Shown: positions 25,676 to 35,286, counted from the stretch's first letter. The stretch is 64,000 nt of DNA from an uncultured Clostridia bacterium (GCA_947053925.1 CAMRUG010000004.1:56141-120140), one strand, 5' to 3'. A program made the numbers and translations. Notes: generated from the letters alone by a model not told the origin.

Positions 25676-25983
25676 ATCTTCACCTAAAACCTTTATAATT
25701 TATTTAAAGTCTTACCCGTAAAGTTTAACGTAAATGTTAATTTACCGTTTAACTACGGCATAAACTTATTGAGTTTAAATTAAAACAGAACTCGATATAC
25801 TGTATGCAGAAAATACGTTTTTGTACTTTAAATCAAATGGTGTTTTTTATACTTATTTGACACAAAAGTTAAATTAAAGTCGTAGTATATTTTACGGGAA
25901 ATTTTTTGCCGTATGACAAAGGCGGACGGAATTGTAGCGGTGTGCCTGCAGTATTCTATAAACTTGTACATAGGAGGATAAAT
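25676..25983. other. Intergenic region between the desulfurase and the Se/S carrier-like gene
   Basis: AT-rich region of about 300 bases that must hold both divergent promoters. I could not fix either promoter with confidence and saw no RNA structure. Confidence 0.4.
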
Positions 25984-26235
25984 ATGGAATACGTTATTGC
26001 GGTTTACCGTTCGAGAAACGTAACTATTCAGGCGTATAACTATCTGCTAAGCAAGGGCATAACCTGCGCGTTGATTTCCACTCCGCGTTCGGCAAATGTC
26101 GGTTGCGGACTGTCGGTCAAGTTTAGCAGAGACGTATTGTCTAACGTCAGATATACTTTAGAGCGCGGCGAAACTTTTGTCGGGTTTTTCTTGGCGCGCG
26201 TTAATTACGGCGGTACTACAATTACAAGAATTTAA
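25984..26235 (+). CDS. Putative Se/S carrier-like protein (DUF3343 family)
   Basis: The 83-residue product fits the DUF3343 family: a YVIAVYRSRNVTIQAYNYLL start, a central STPRSANVGCGLSVKF with the conserved GCG Cys, and a short end. Family members are proposed to receive sulfur or selenium on this Cys from a desulfurase. The divergent cysteine desulfurase supports that. AGGAGG lies upstream of the ATG at 25984. A longer in-frame start at 25906 has no support. Confidence 0.75.
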   Translation: MEYVIAVYRSRNVTIQAYNYLLSKGITCALISTPRSANVGCGLSVKFSRDVLSNVRYTLERGETFVGFFLARVNYGGTTITRI

Positions 26236-26315
26236 TTGTTTAAAGCCTTGAAAAATAATAACAAATAGGTTATACTTACTGTATATTTTTATTTTTACAA
26301 ACGGTAAGGAAAGTT

Positions 26316-26957
26316 ATGACGGACGTACAGCAGATACTTCAAATACTGGCAAAAGATTTCCCTAATGCAAAAAGCGAACTTGTATTTAATTCGCCTTACG
26401 AGTTACTTGTTGCAGTAATTTTGTCCGCGCAATGCACCGACAAGCGTGTCAATCAGGTTACTCCCGCTTTGTTTGCTGTTGCTCCTACGCCCGATAAAAT
26501 GGCAAAGTTAGAATTAAGCGAAATAGAAAAACTCATTCATTCCTGCGGATTCTATCACAGTAAGGCAACTTACTTAAAAGAAATGTCGCAGGACATTTTG
26601 GACCGCTTTAACGGGCAAGTGCCTGATAACCTTTCCGACTTGCAAAGTTTAAAAGGCGTCGGGCGCAAGACCGCAAACGTAGTTTACGCTTTTGCCTTCG
26701 GCGGACAAGCCATAGCGGTAGATACTCACGTTTTCAGGGTTTCTAACCGTTTGGGAATAGCAACTGCAAAAAACGTATTGGATACGGAAAAACAGTTAAT
26801 GGCGGCAATTCCTCCCGATATGTGGGCGGACAGTCATCATTACATTTTGCTTCACGGACGGTACGTTTGCAAATCGCAACACCCCAACTGCCGTGAGTGT
26901 TCGGTAAAAGAACTGTGCAGATATTATAAGGAACATAACAATGACGGAAAAATTTAA
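26316..26957 (+). CDS. nth: Endonuclease III
   Basis: DNA glycosylase/AP lyase of base excision repair that removes oxidised pyrimidines. The helix-hairpin-helix LKGVGRKTANVV carries the catalytic Lys, VDTHVFRVSNRLG the catalytic Asp, and the C-terminal CKSQHPNCRECSVKELC gives the Cys spacing (6, 2, 5) for the 4Fe-4S cluster. The 213-residue length is standard. The 3' end overlaps the following gene by 17 bases, which suggests coupled expression. Confidence 0.96.
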   Translation: MTDVQQILQILAKDFPNAKSELVFNSPYELLVAVILSAQCTDKRVNQVTPALFAVAPTPDKMAKLELSEIEKLIHSCGFYHSKATYLKEMSQDILDRFNGQVPDNLSDLQSLKGVGRKTANVVYAFAFGGQAIAVDTHVFRVSNRLGIATAKNVLDTEKQLMAAIPPDMWADSHHYILLHGRYVCKSQHPNCRECSVKELCRYYKEHNNDGKI

Positions 26958-28065
26958 AAGTTGTCTTGGGTGCGCAAAACCGTCGTGCGCAAGCGCCTGT
27001 CCTATAAATAACGATATTCCGCAATTTTTGCAGTATGTAAACGGGGGCGATTACGCTTCGGCGGTACAAATACTCGGTCATCCTTTCGGAGAAATATGCG
27101 GATACGTTTGTCCTCACGAAAGGCAATGTCAGGGCGGTTGCGTTTTAAATAAACGCGGTGCTCCCGTGCTTATAAGCGAAGCGGAAATACTGGCGTTTTC
27201 AGTAAGTCCGTACAAATTAGAACGGTTTGGCAATTTACTTTCGGGTATGTCCGTTGCCGTCGTCGGCGGCGGAGTGTGCGGCATAACTTTCGCTGTCAAA
27301 ATGTACGAGCAAGGCGCAGACGTTACCGTGTACGAAAAGGACAAGCTCTTGTCTACTTTGCGGCTTATTCCGTCTTTCCGTTTGCCTATTAAAGCGGTAG
27401 AGCGCGTAGAAAGGGCTGTAAACGGAAAAATAAATGTTGTTAATAAACTTGTAAACGCCGTTACAATGCAGAAATTACGACGTAACTACGACGTTGTACT
27501 GGTTGCTTCCGGCGCTTCGCTCAACTACGGTCTGGGCGTAATCGGGGAAGAACTCGCAACCGATTACAAGGACTGTCTTTTGGGAAAATACAGCGGCAAT
27601 AACGTGGTAATTATAGGCGGAGGCAACAGCGCGATGGACTGTGCGCGCTATGTCGTCAGCCGCGGCGGAAATGCAACCGTCGCTTACAGGAGGACGGTAC
27701 AGGATATGCCTGCCTTTTCAAAAGAAATAGAGCAGGCGCAACGCGAAAACGTTAAATTTTGTTGCAATGCCGCTCCCGTTAAGTTGGAAAAAAGCAACGG
27801 TAAATTATTGCTTACGCTGGCAAAAACGGTCAGCGAAGGGCGAGGCAAGTTAGTGATTACCGATGAAACGACCGCGATAGAATGCGATTGCGTTGTATCG
27901 GCGGTAGGCAGTAAATTCAACGGCGAATTGCTCGGCGGAACGGACAATTTAGCGCAATATGACAACGTGTATATCGGCGGCGATGCGGCAGGCGGCAAAC
28001 TCGTTGCGGAAGCGGTAGCCGACGGCATCAGATTGGCTCAAACGATAATAGGCGGCAAGAGGTGA
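26941..28065 (+). CDS. GltD-like FAD/NAD(P)-dependent oxidoreductase with N-terminal Fe-S domain
   Basis: Resembles the small subunit of glutamate synthase and the electron-entry domain of dihydropyrimidine dehydrogenase. The N-terminal Cys-rich region (CLGCAKPSCASACP and CGYVCPHERQCQGGC) should bind two 4Fe-4S clusters. VAVVGGGVCGITFAVKM is the FAD dinucleotide motif, and VVIIGGGNSAMDCARY the NAD(P)H motif. YIGGDAAGG near the C-terminus is the second FAD contact. At 374 residues it is about 80 shorter than GltD. No glutamate synthase large subunit is next to it, so it may serve another partner. It overlaps nth upstream and obg follows directly. Confidence 0.85.
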   Translation: MTEKFKSCLGCAKPSCASACPINNDIPQFLQYVNGGDYASAVQILGHPFGEICGYVCPHERQCQGGCVLNKRGAPVLISEAEILAFSVSPYKLERFGNLLSGMSVAVVGGGVCGITFAVKMYEQGADVTVYEKDKLLSTLRLIPSFRLPIKAVERVERAVNGKINVVNKLVNAVTMQKLRRNYDVVLVASGASLNYGLGVIGEELATDYKDCLLGKYSGNNVVIIGGGNSAMDCARYVVSRGGNATVAYRRTVQDMPAFSKEIEQAQRENVKFCCNAAPVKLEKSNGKLLLTLAKTVSEGRGKLVITDETTAIECDCVVSAVGSKFNGELLGGTDNLAQYDNVYIGGDAAGGKLVAEAVADGIRLAQTIIGGKR

Positions 28066-28067
28066 AA

Positions 28068-29330
28068 ATGTTTATAGATAAAGTTAAAATTTATATAAAA
28101 TCAGGTAACGGCGGCGACGGTTCTGCCAGTTTGCATACGGAAAAATATGTGCCTAACGGCGGACCCGACGGCGGCGACGGCGGTAAGGGCGGCGATGTTA
28201 TATTTGAAGCAACCACTTCGGAAAACACTTTAAACGCTTTTCATTACCAAAAGCATTTTAGAGCAGGCAACGGCGAAAACGGCGGCAAAAAGAACTGCTA
28301 CGGCAAGCAGGGCGAACCCATAACGGTAAAAGTACCCGTAGGCACAGTAATCAAAAGCGTAGACGGCAACGTTATAGCCGATATGTTTTATGACGGTCAG
28401 CGAGAAGTAATACTTGTAGGCGGTAAGGGCGGCAGAGGCAACTATCACTTCAAAAATTCCCGCAGACAGTCTCCTTCGTTTGCGGAACTGGGGCAGAGGA
28501 CGGAAGAGTACGAAGTTGTTTTAGAACTTAAAACGATTGCCGACGTCGGACTTGTCGGCTTCCCTAATGTAGGCAAAAGCACCCTTTTGTCGGTAGTGTC
28601 CGACGCTAAACCTAAGATTGCAAATTACCATTTTACAACTTTATCGCCCAATCTCGGCGTTGTCAGTTATCACGACAGTACTTTTGTTTTGGCTGATATT
28701 CCGGGGCTTATCGAGGGCGCAAGCGAGGGACTCGGGCTGGGACACAGTTTTTTGCGGCATATAGAGCGTACCAGATTGCTTGTTCACGTTTTGGATATTT
28801 CGGGAAGCGAACAGCGCGATCCGCTTGACGACTTTGAACTTATCAATAACGAAATTTACAGTTACGACGGCAATTTGCGCAATCTTCCGATGATTGTCGT
28901 TGCTAACAAGATGGATATGCCCGAAGCGGAAGATAACCTTTGCCGTTTCAAGAAAAAATACGGCGGCAAATACCAAGTAATACCTATGACCACGATAATA
29001 CACGAGGGTGTAAACGAATTTATTGCAACGGTTGCTAAAACGTTAGAAGGCGTAGCGCAAACCGAGCCGCTTAAATACCAACCCTACAAATTGCAAACGG
29101 AAGAAAACGATGAGTTTGAAATCGTCAAACTTTCTAACGGTGCGTACGAAGTTACGGGCGGACTTGTTACGCAGTTATCGCGCAAAGTCGATTTGGACGA
29201 CTACGACAGTTTCAGGTACTTTCAGCGCGTGATAAAAGAGCGCGGAGTGGAAACGGCATTGAAAAAAGCGGGCGCGCAGGACGGAGATACCGTAATAATG
29301 GGCGAAATCGAATTCGAGTTTGTAGTCTAG
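28068..29330 (+). CDS. obg: GTPase Obg (CgtA)
   Basis: Essential large-subunit ribosome assembly GTPase. The glycine-rich Obg fold begins FIDKVKIYIKSGNGGDGS, the G domain has GFPNVGKSTLLSVVSD (P-loop), DIPGLIEGASEGLGLG (switch II) and NKMD, and a C-terminal OCT domain (about residues 345-420) follows. I place the start at the ATG at 28068, with AAGAGG upstream overlapping the preceding stop. A GTG two codons earlier (28062) is possible. Followed by yhbY, a common neighbour. Confidence 0.96.
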   Translation: MFIDKVKIYIKSGNGGDGSASLHTEKYVPNGGPDGGDGGKGGDVIFEATTSENTLNAFHYQKHFRAGNGENGGKKNCYGKQGEPITVKVPVGTVIKSVDGNVIADMFYDGQREVILVGGKGGRGNYHFKNSRRQSPSFAELGQRTEEYEVVLELKTIADVGLVGFPNVGKSTLLSVVSDAKPKIANYHFTTLSPNLGVVSYHDSTFVLADIPGLIEGASEGLGLGHSFLRHIERTRLLVHVLDISGSEQRDPLDDFELINNEIYSYDGNLRNLPMIVVANKMDMPEAEDNLCRFKKKYGGKYQVIPMTTIIHEGVNEFIATVAKTLEGVAQTEPLKYQPYKLQTEENDEFEIVKLSNGAYEVTGGLVTQLSRKVDLDDYDSFRYFQRVIKERGVETALKKAGAQDGDTVIMGEIEFEFVV

Positions 29331-29426
29331 CGCTAAAATTAAACGCCGCAAGTTTCAGGCAAAACCGAGCAGGTAAAACTATCAAAATTTTGCCGTATGT
29401 AGTACGCCTTGCGGAAACGGCGGATA

Positions 29427-29465
29427 GAGGTTTAATACAAATTAAACGCCTCATTATGGTTTTTT
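29427..29465 (+). terminator. Terminator after obg
   Basis: GAGG-TTTAAT pairs with ATTAAA-CGCCTC around ACAA, followed a few bases later by six Ts. Confidence 0.65.
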
Positions 29466-29601
29466 AACGTGTCAGTTGCGCCTAAAACGGGAGGAGCGCG
29501 TCAAGGCAATTTTATTTGTTTTGATGTCAAATTTGCGTGCTATTAACCTATGCTAAAACTCAATTACAAATTGCATTTACTTAAATTTTAAAGGGATAGT
29601 T

Positions 29602-29895
29602 ATGATTACTACAAAGCAGAGAAGTAAACTTAAATCAATGGCAAATACTTTAAAACCGTCTGTTACCGTAGGTAAAGACGAATTGACGGAAAACGTGCTT
29701 AGAGAAATCGAAACGGCGCTTTACCATTACGAACTGGTAAAAGTGGCGTCGTTGCAAAGTTGTACGCTTACTGCTCGCGATATGTGCAACGAAGTCTGCG
29801 GCAAATTAGGCTGTGAACCGGTACTGGTTGTAGGTAACCGTTTTGTTGTCTACAAGTACAGCGACAAGGAAAATATTACTCATATCGAGTTTTAA
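29602..29895 (+). CDS. yhbY: YhbY-type CRM-domain RNA-binding protein
   Basis: The 97-residue protein is a single CRM domain: LKSMANTLKPSVTVGKDELTE (first part), LYHYELVKVASL and the VVGNRFVVYK end. YhbY binds the pre-50S ribosomal subunit in E. coli. The location next to obg fits with ribosome assembly. AAAGGGATAG precedes the ATG. Confidence 0.9.
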   Translation: MITTKQRSKLKSMANTLKPSVTVGKDELTENVLREIETALYHYELVKVASLQSCTLTARDMCNEVCGKLGCEPVLVVGNRFVVYKYSDKENITHIEF

Positions 29896-29913
29896 GTATT
29901 TTTCGGAGGCAGA

Positions 29914-30429
29914 ATGAAAATAGCGGTGTTTGCCGATATTCACGGCAGTATTGACGGAATGAACGCTGTTCTCGGCATAGTTCGCAATGAACAACCCGAC
30001 AAAGTAGTTATCTGCGGCGATTTGTTCAGCGCAAACAGCCGTTCGGAAATTGCCGCTTTAACGTCAAAAATCGACGCGGTTACCTATATCTTGCGCGGCA
30101 ATAACGACCGAGAGTGCGAGGCGGCGCTTTTGCCGGCTGGAATGGACGACTATGCCGTTATGTATCACTTTTCTAGGACGCTGTTTTTTACCCACGGACA
30201 CGTTTACAACAAGTACCGTATTCCGCCTATATTGAAAGATGGAGACATTCTGATTTACGGGCATACTCATTGCGCGTTGTTGCAGAAATTTAACGGTTTG
30301 TATATTGCCAACGTCGGTTCGGTGTCCTGTCCGCGCGACGGTATGCCAAGTTATTTGATTGTTGACGAACAAGGCATAACATTGAAACGTCTTGACGGTG
30401 AAATTATAAACGTATTGCTTTTTGAATGA
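29914..30429 (+). CDS. YfcE/MJ0936-family metallophosphoesterase
   Basis: Calcineurin-like phosphodiesterase with the metal-binding set DIHGSIDG, GDLF, GNND and GHTH. The 171-residue length matches YfcE. The physiological substrate is unknown for most members. It begins 18 bases after yhbY with a CGGAGG site, so it probably belongs to the same transcript, and a terminator follows at 30455. Confidence 0.88.
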   Translation: MKIAVFADIHGSIDGMNAVLGIVRNEQPDKVVICGDLFSANSRSEIAALTSKIDAVTYILRGNNDRECEAALLPAGMDDYAVMYHFSRTLFFTHGHVYNKYRIPPILKDGDILIYGHTHCALLQKFNGLYIANVGSVSCPRDGMPSYLIVDEQGITLKRLDGEIINVLLFE

Positions 30430-30454
30430 ATTTAATAACGTTAATATATTTTCA

Positions 30455-30487
30455 AAAGGAAGCGTTGATGCGCTTCTTTGGTTTTTT
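30455..30487 (+). terminator. Terminator after the phosphodiesterase gene
   Basis: AAAGGAAGCG/GCGCTTCTTT stem with a TTGAT loop and a T-run. Confidence 0.8.
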
Positions 30488-30570
30488 ATAAAAATAGGTG
30501 TTTGAATTTTAAATTTAAAAACCGTATAGAAGTTTAAAACAACTGCGTTCAAAAATCGGATATCTCTAAA

Positions 30571-30584
30571 ATAAGAATTCTTAT
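30571..30584. promoter_or_regulatory. 14-base palindrome ATAAGAATTCTTAT
   Basis: A perfect palindrome in a 300-base gap with no gene. It shares the core AAGAATTCTT with the palindrome in the promoter region of the XRE gene (31033-31046) and may be a further site for that repressor. Confidence 0.4.
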
Positions 30585-30732
30585 CTCAATAATAACATAA
30601 TAAAAAATTTCTCAGTATCCGTCTGTATGTTTATTTACCGTAATGGTTCAATAAGTATACTTTACAAAACGGCAAAAATAGTTGAGCGTTATACCAATCG
30701 CACAATATTCGGGTTTAAAAAGAACAATATTT

Positions 30733-30769
30733 AAAGGGGCGTAGAAACAATGTTTTCAACGCCCCTTTT
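30733..30769. terminator. Terminator downstream of the XRE gene
   Basis: AAAGGGGCGT/ACGCCCCTTTT stem, 16-base loop. It lies downstream of the minus-strand XRE gene and could act in both directions. Confidence 0.7.
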
Positions 30770-30817
30770 AGTGTAATTTCAAAAATATTTAATGCGACGG
30801 TTACTTTAAAATAAATC

Positions 30818-31021
30818 TTACTTAATATCTGCAAAAAATTCGTCGTAGGAAATTCCGAAATATCTTACCAATGCAATTATATAACTTGCTTTCGGTTCAT
30901 TGACGTTTCGTTCCCAATAGTCGACGGCTTTTTGACTTACTCCTATTATATCCGCTAATTGCGCTTGAGATATTTCCTTTTCCTGCCGCAATTCTCTTAT
31001 TCTTTCGCCTAAACTTATCAT
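30818..31021 (-). CDS. Small XRE-family (Cro/CI-like) repressor
   Basis: A 67-residue protein that is essentially one HTH_3 domain: IRELRQEKEISQAQLADIIG, then GVSQKAVDYWERNVNEPK and a last helix. No effector domain. No ribosome binding site is evident before the ATG at 31021. The palindrome at 31033-31046 lies 12 bases upstream of the start, suggesting autoregulation. Divergent from the orphan gene at 31103. Confidence 0.85.
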   Translation of the reverse strand: MISLGERIRELRQEKEISQAQLADIIGVSQKAVDYWERNVNEPKASYIIALVRYFGISYDEFFADIK

Positions 31022-31032
31022 AGTAATATTGT

Positions 31033-31046
31033 AGAAGAATTCTTCT
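31033..31046. promoter_or_regulatory. Palindromic operator AGAAGAATTCTTCT
   Basis: Perfect 14-base palindrome just upstream of the XRE gene. Confidence 0.6.
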
Positions 31047-31054
31047 TTGAATAC

Positions 31055-31083
31055 TTGACAAAGAAGAAAACTTCTTGTAATAT
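31055..31083 (+). promoter_or_regulatory. Promoter of the orphan gene with an operator in the spacer
   Basis: Consensus TTGACA (31055-31060), 17-base spacer, TAATAT (31078-31083). The spacer is almost wholly the inverted repeat AAGAAG-AAAA-CTTCTT (31061-31076), related to the XRE palindrome, so a bound repressor would directly block RNA polymerase. Confidence 0.75.
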
Positions 31084-31102
31084 ATTGTCAATATCAACAT
31101 AT

Positions 31103-31387
31103 ATGGTAGTGTATATGGTTAATATAATGTTAGAGAAGAATGATAAGAAAATAGTAATTGGCAACCTTATAGCGGCTTCTTATGCGTTCGATTCGGTCAG
31201 AAGACGTTCCTGTATCTCCGAATGGGGATTTATATTATCACGCGAAACATTGTCTAATGATATAATTGTTGATGCTATTAAATATTTTAAAAAGTTGAAA
31301 AAAGATATAGTTAATAATAACTTAAGTTATAGTGCATATCTTTATATTGATAGAGTAATCGAAATTATAGGAAAATACAAAGTTTAG
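31103..31387 (+). CDS. AT-rich orphan gene controlled by the divergent XRE repressor
   Basis: Not recognised. From the ATG at 31103 it encodes 94 residues, helical and basic at the end, with no domain or membrane segment visible. Codons are far richer in A and T than in neighbouring genes (many aaa, ata, tta), suggesting acquisition. Three ATGs (31103, 31115, 31127) are possible and none has a ribosome binding site. All lie 20-50 bases downstream of the -10 box. A frame open from 31055 includes the promoter and cannot be translated from this promoter. Confidence 0.5.
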   Translation: MVVYMVNIMLEKNDKKIVIGNLIAASYAFDSVRRRSCISEWGFILSRETLSNDIIVDAIKYFKKLKKDIVNNNLSYSAYLYIDRVIEIIGKYKV

Positions 31388-31413
31388 TTTTTTTATTTTA
31401 AACAAAAATAATT

Positions 31414-31449
31414 AAACCGCAATTTGAAATTCAATCAAATTGCGGTTTT
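31414..31449. terminator. Bidirectional terminator between the orphan gene and typA
   Basis: AAACCGCAATTTGA pairs with TCAAATTGCGGTTT. Confidence 0.85.
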
Positions 31450-31453
31450 AAAT

Positions 31454-33283
31454 TTAACCTTGTTTTTTGTTGTTTCTTGCCCAAATTCTCATTCTTTCAC
31501 TGTGGTCCAGTATCGCTTTGCGCAGTCTTATTGAAGCGGGCGTAACTTCCACAAGTTCATCGTCGGAAATAAATTCCAAGCACTGTTCAAGACTCAGTAT
31601 CGTCGGCGGCGTAAGTTTCAACGCTTCGTCGCTTCCGCTTGCGCGGTTGTTTGTCAAGTGCTTTGTTTTGCACACGTTTACCGTTATGTCGTCTTCGCGG
31701 CTGTTTTCGCCAACAACCATACCGGAATACACAGGCAAACCCACGCCCACAAACAGACGGCAACGTTCCTGCGCGTTAAACAGTCCGTAAGCAGTGGTAA
31801 CGCCGTCTTCAAAAGCAACCAGACTTCCGCGGGTGCGTTCGGCAACTTCGCCTTTGTACGGCTCGTAACTGTCCAAAACACTGCTCATAACTCCAAAGCC
31901 TTTTGTGTCCGTCAACAGTTCGCTTCGGTATCCGAACAGAGCGCGGCTGGGTATTTTAAATTCCAACTTTGTGCCTCCTTGGCTGTCGGGAGACATATTA
32001 ATGAGTTCGGCTTTTCTTGCGCCCAGTTTGTTCATTACGCTTCCGACATAGTTATCGGGTACTTCAACCACTAAATACTCAATCGGTTCGCATTTGACGC
32101 CGTTAATTTCTTTAAAGATAACTTTTGGGCGGGATACTTGAAATTCGTAACCTTCTCTGCGCATTTCTTCTATTAATATCGACAGGTGCAGTTCGCCTCT
32201 GCCGTACACTTTAAAGCAGTCGGCAGAATCGGTTTCTTCTACGCGCATAGATACGTTTGTTTCCACTTCCTTAAACAGGCGCGCTCTTATATGACGGCTT
32301 GTAACGTACTTGCCCTCTTTACCTGCAAACGGGCTGTTGTTTACCATAAACAGCATACTTACCGTCGGTTCGTCAATGTTTACAAAGGGCAGGGGTTCTA
32401 CGCAGTCCACCGAGCAGACGGTGTCGCCTATATTCATATCTGTTATGCCGTTTATTGCAACTATGTCGCCCATACTGCCCTCGGCGCATTCTACCCGTTT
32501 CAGTCCTTCAAACTGGTAAAGACGTGTAACTTTGGCAGAGTTGTACACGTTGTCTTTGTGGCAAATCATTACCTGCTGTCCGCTTGTGATTTTGCCGCGG
32601 TTTACCTTTCCTATACCTATGCGGCCTACATACTCGTCGTAGTCGATATTGCAGATCAGCAGTTGCAAACCGTTGTCGATTTCTCCGCTAGGGGCAGGGA
32701 TTTCGCTGAGGATAGCGTCGAGCAGCGGCGCCATATTGTCTGACGGGGTATTGAGGCTTGCCGAAGCCCAGCCTTGCTTTGCCGAAGCGTAAATTATTTT
32801 AAAATCGAATTGGTCGTCATTGGCGTTAAGTTCCATAAACAGTTCCATTATCTGTTCCTGAAGTTCGTGTTCGTCAAATTCGCCTTTGTCAACCTTGTTT
32901 ATTACCACAAGCACTTTTTTGCCGAGCCCGAGAGCCTTTTTTAAAACGTATCTCGTTTGCGGCATACAGCCCTCGATTGCGTCTACAAGCAGTAATACGC
33001 CGTCAACCATCGAAAGTATGCGTTCTACCTCGCCGCCGAAATCGGCGTGTCCGGGGGTGTCGATAATGTTAATTTTAGTACCTTTGTAGTGTACGGCGGT
33101 GTTTTTGGCAAGTATCGTTATTCCGCGTTCGCGCTCTATGTCGTTGTTGTCCATAACGCGCTCTGCAACTACTTCGTTAGCGCGGAATACTCCGTTTTGT
33201 TTTAACAGTTGGTCGACAAGCGTTGTCTTGCCGTGGTCAACGTGTGCGATTATCGCTATATTTCTTACGTCTGTTCTTTGCAT
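31454..33283 (-). CDS. typA: GTPase TypA/BipA
   Basis: Ribosome-associated translational GTPase of the EF-G family, involved in stress and cold adaptation. The P-loop [37 protein letters not shown] and NKVDK motifs are all in place, and the C-terminal TypA-specific domain (with [16 protein letters not shown]) distinguishes it from LepA and EF-G. At 609 residues it is the usual length. Monocistronic. Confidence 0.97.
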   Translation of the reverse strand: MQRTDVRNIAIIAHVDHGKTTLVDQLLKQNGVFRANEVVAERVMDNNDIERERGITILAKNTAVHYKGTKINIIDTPGHADFGGEVERILSMVDGVLLLVDAIEGCMPQTRYVLKKALGLGKKVLVVINKVDKGEFDEHELQEQIMELFMELNANDDQFDFKIIYASAKQGWASASLNTPSDNMAPLLDAILSEIPAPSGEIDNGLQLLICNIDYDEYVGRIGIGKVNRGKITSGQQVMICHKDNVYNSAKVTRLYQFEGLKRVECAEGSMGDIVAINGITDMNIGDTVCSVDCVEPLPFVNIDEPTVSMLFMVNNSPFAGKEGKYVTSRHIRARLFKEVETNVSMRVEETDSADCFKVYGRGELHLSILIEEMRREGYEFQVSRPKVIFKEINGVKCEPIEYLVVEVPDNYVGSVMNKLGARKAELINMSPDSQGGTKLEFKIPSRALFGYRSELLTDTKGFGVMSSVLDSYEPYKGEVAERTRGSLVAFEDGVTTAYGLFNAQERCRLFVGVGLPVYSGMVVGENSREDDITVNVCKTKHLTNNRASGSDEALKLTPPTILSLEQCLEFISDDELVEVTPASIRLRKAILDHSERMRIWARNNKKQG

Positions 33284-33497
33284 TTATTTATCTCCTTGAC
33301 GGGCAACAAAGTTGCCTGTCGAAAATTACTTACAATTATGTTTGAATTTTTGCACAACTTAAAAATTATACAACTAAACGCTTGCCGCCGTCAAATATAT
33401 AGTAATAAATATATAATAATTATTGCGCGCTTGCAAAATTTTTACAAACACCTTTTAAAAGTATTGCTCATATACTACTCTATACAAGGAGAAGTTT

Positions 33498-35276
33498 ATG
33501 TGCGGAATATTCGGAATGATAGGGCAAAACGCCGTTGAAAACACTTGCAGAGCATTAAAGTATCTGGAATACCGCGGGTACGATTCGGCAGGAACTGCAT
33601 ACAAAACGGACGGCAGTTTAAACATTGTAAAGACCGTCGGCAGGGTAGAAAAACTTACGGAAATTATGCCCGAAACTAACGGCTGCAATTTGTCGATCGG
33701 GCATACGCGCTGGGCTACGCACGGCAAAGTATGTCAGGAAAACGCCCATCCGTTTTATTCTTACGGTAAAAAGTTTGCAATAGTACATAACGGCATTATT
33801 GAAAACCACGTCAATTTAAAGTATAAACTCAATTCAATCGGCGTAAAGTTTTTGTCGGAAACGGATAGCGAAGCGGTAGCGCATTTGCTGGAGAAAAACT
33901 ACTCGGACAGTGTGTTCGATTCGGTTCTTTTAACCGCAAACGAACTTGAGGGGGCTTTTGCCGTCGTTGCGACAAATACCTACGACGACAGTTTGTATGC
34001 GCTAAAAAACAAAAGTCCGCTTGTAGTCGGCATTGCGGATACGGGCGTTTATTTTTGCTCGGATATACGCTGTATTTCCCATTTTGCAAATAAAGTTGCC
34101 GTTGTTCCCGACAAAACCATAGCGGTAGCAACGCGCAACAGCGTTATGTTTTACGGTTTTGACGGCAATCCTGTCTCCGTCAAGTTTTTTACTGCCGATA
34201 CCGCTCAGGAAACGGAAACGGTCGACGGCGACTATATGCTAAAGGAGATTTTGGAAATTCCCGACAAAATACGTCAAGCCAAGCAGGGATATATCAAGAG
34301 CGGCGGACTCAATCTGCCGTCAAAAACCGTTCACAGGCTAAAACGTATTTATTTGATAGGTTGCGGTACGGCATACAACAGCGGTTTAGAAGTCGCCGCT
34401 GTAGCCCGTAAACTGTTAGGAATAGACGTTATCCCCGTTATTGCAAGCGAGTTTATTTACGACAGTTATCCCGTAGACAGTTACACACTGGCGTTTTTGA
34501 TAAGCCAAAGCGGCGAAACGGCAGATACAATCCGCGCGGCGGAAAGAGTAAATTCGCTAGGAGGCTTTACCTACGCGGTAACTAATACTGCAAACTCGTC
34601 TCTGAGTTTTACTTCAAGCGTTACCAAAAATATCTATGCCGACGCCGAATATGCCGTAGCAAGTACCAAGGCGTACAACTGCCAACTTGTTACTCTTACG
34701 TTGCTTTTTGCCGATTTGGCGTATTTAAAGGGCTCTATTGACGAACAGACCCGCAACAAAATTTTTGATTCGATAGACGTTTTGCCGTCTGCCGTTGACA
34801 AAGTTTTAGAGGACAGTTATCAAATTTCGCGTATTGCCGAAGAAGTAAAAGACAGTTCCGCTGTGTTCTTTATAGGCAGAACGGCAGACTATCCTACCGC
34901 CGCAGAGGGCTCCTTAAAGTTAAAGGAAATCAGTTATATCCATTCCGAAGCGTATCCTGCAGGCGAACTTAAACACGGCACGCTTGCTTTAATGGAAAAG
35001 GGCGTAACCGTAGTCGCAATTGCCTGCGACAGCGCGCAAATAGACAAAATGTCGCTGTCCATTGCCGAAGTCGCCGCACGCGGCGCGCGCGTTATAGCGG
35101 TATCGCCTTATAATTTCGATAACGCCGCGCTTGTCAAAGTTCCCGTTGTCAACAAATTGCTTTACGGCATACTGTCCGTTGTGCCGCTTCAGCTTTTGGC
35201 ATATTACGTTGCCAAACGTCTGGGGCGCGACATAGACAAACCTCGCAATCTTGCAAAATCCGTTACGGTAGAATAG
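33498..35276 (+). CDS. glmS: Glutamine-fructose-6-phosphate aminotransferase
   Basis: Makes glucosamine 6-phosphate for peptidoglycan. The N-terminal Cys (MCGIFGMIG) is the glutaminase nucleophile. YLEYRGYDSAG and GHTRWATHG complete that domain (to about residue 225). Two SIS domains follow (about 275-420 and 445-590) with SQSGETADT and SEAYPAGELKHG. The C-terminal LAKSVTVE is the conserved end. I looked for a glmS ribozyme in the 214 bases upstream and did not see its core, so control is probably by other means. CAAGGAG precedes the start. Confidence 0.97.
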   Translation: MCGIFGMIGQNAVENTCRALKYLEYRGYDSAGTAYKTDGSLNIVKTVGRVEKLTEIMPETNGCNLSIGHTRWATHGKVCQENAHPFYSYGKKFAIVHNGIIENHVNLKYKLNSIGVKFLSETDSEAVAHLLEKNYSDSVFDSVLLTANELEGAFAVVATNTYDDSLYALKNKSPLVVGIADTGVYFCSDIRCISHFANKVAVVPDKTIAVATRNSVMFYGFDGNPVSVKFFTADTAQETETVDGDYMLKEILEIPDKIRQAKQGYIKSGGLNLPSKTVHRLKRIYLIGCGTAYNSGLEVAAVARKLLGIDVIPVIASEFIYDSYPVDSYTLAFLISQSGETADTIRAAERVNSLGGFTYAVTNTANSSLSFTSSVTKNIYADAEYAVASTKAYNCQLVTLTLLFADLAYLKGSIDEQTRNKIFDSIDVLPSAVDKVLEDSYQISRIAEEVKDSSAVFFIGRTADYPTAAEGSLKLKEISYIHSEAYPAGELKHGTLALMEKGVTVVAIACDSAQIDKMSLSIAEVAARGARVIAVSPYNFDNAALVKVPVVNKLLYGILSVVPLQLLAYYVAKRLGRDIDKPRNLAKSVTVE

Positions 35277-35286
35277 TCAACAGAAG

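Noticed and set aside
30818..31387. Prophage remnant
   Set aside because: Only a repressor and one small gene are present. No integrase, structural genes or attachment repeats were seen.
33284..33497. Possible glmS ribozyme upstream of glmS
   Set aside because: I looked for the conserved core and pairing pattern in the 214 bases before the gene and did not find it.
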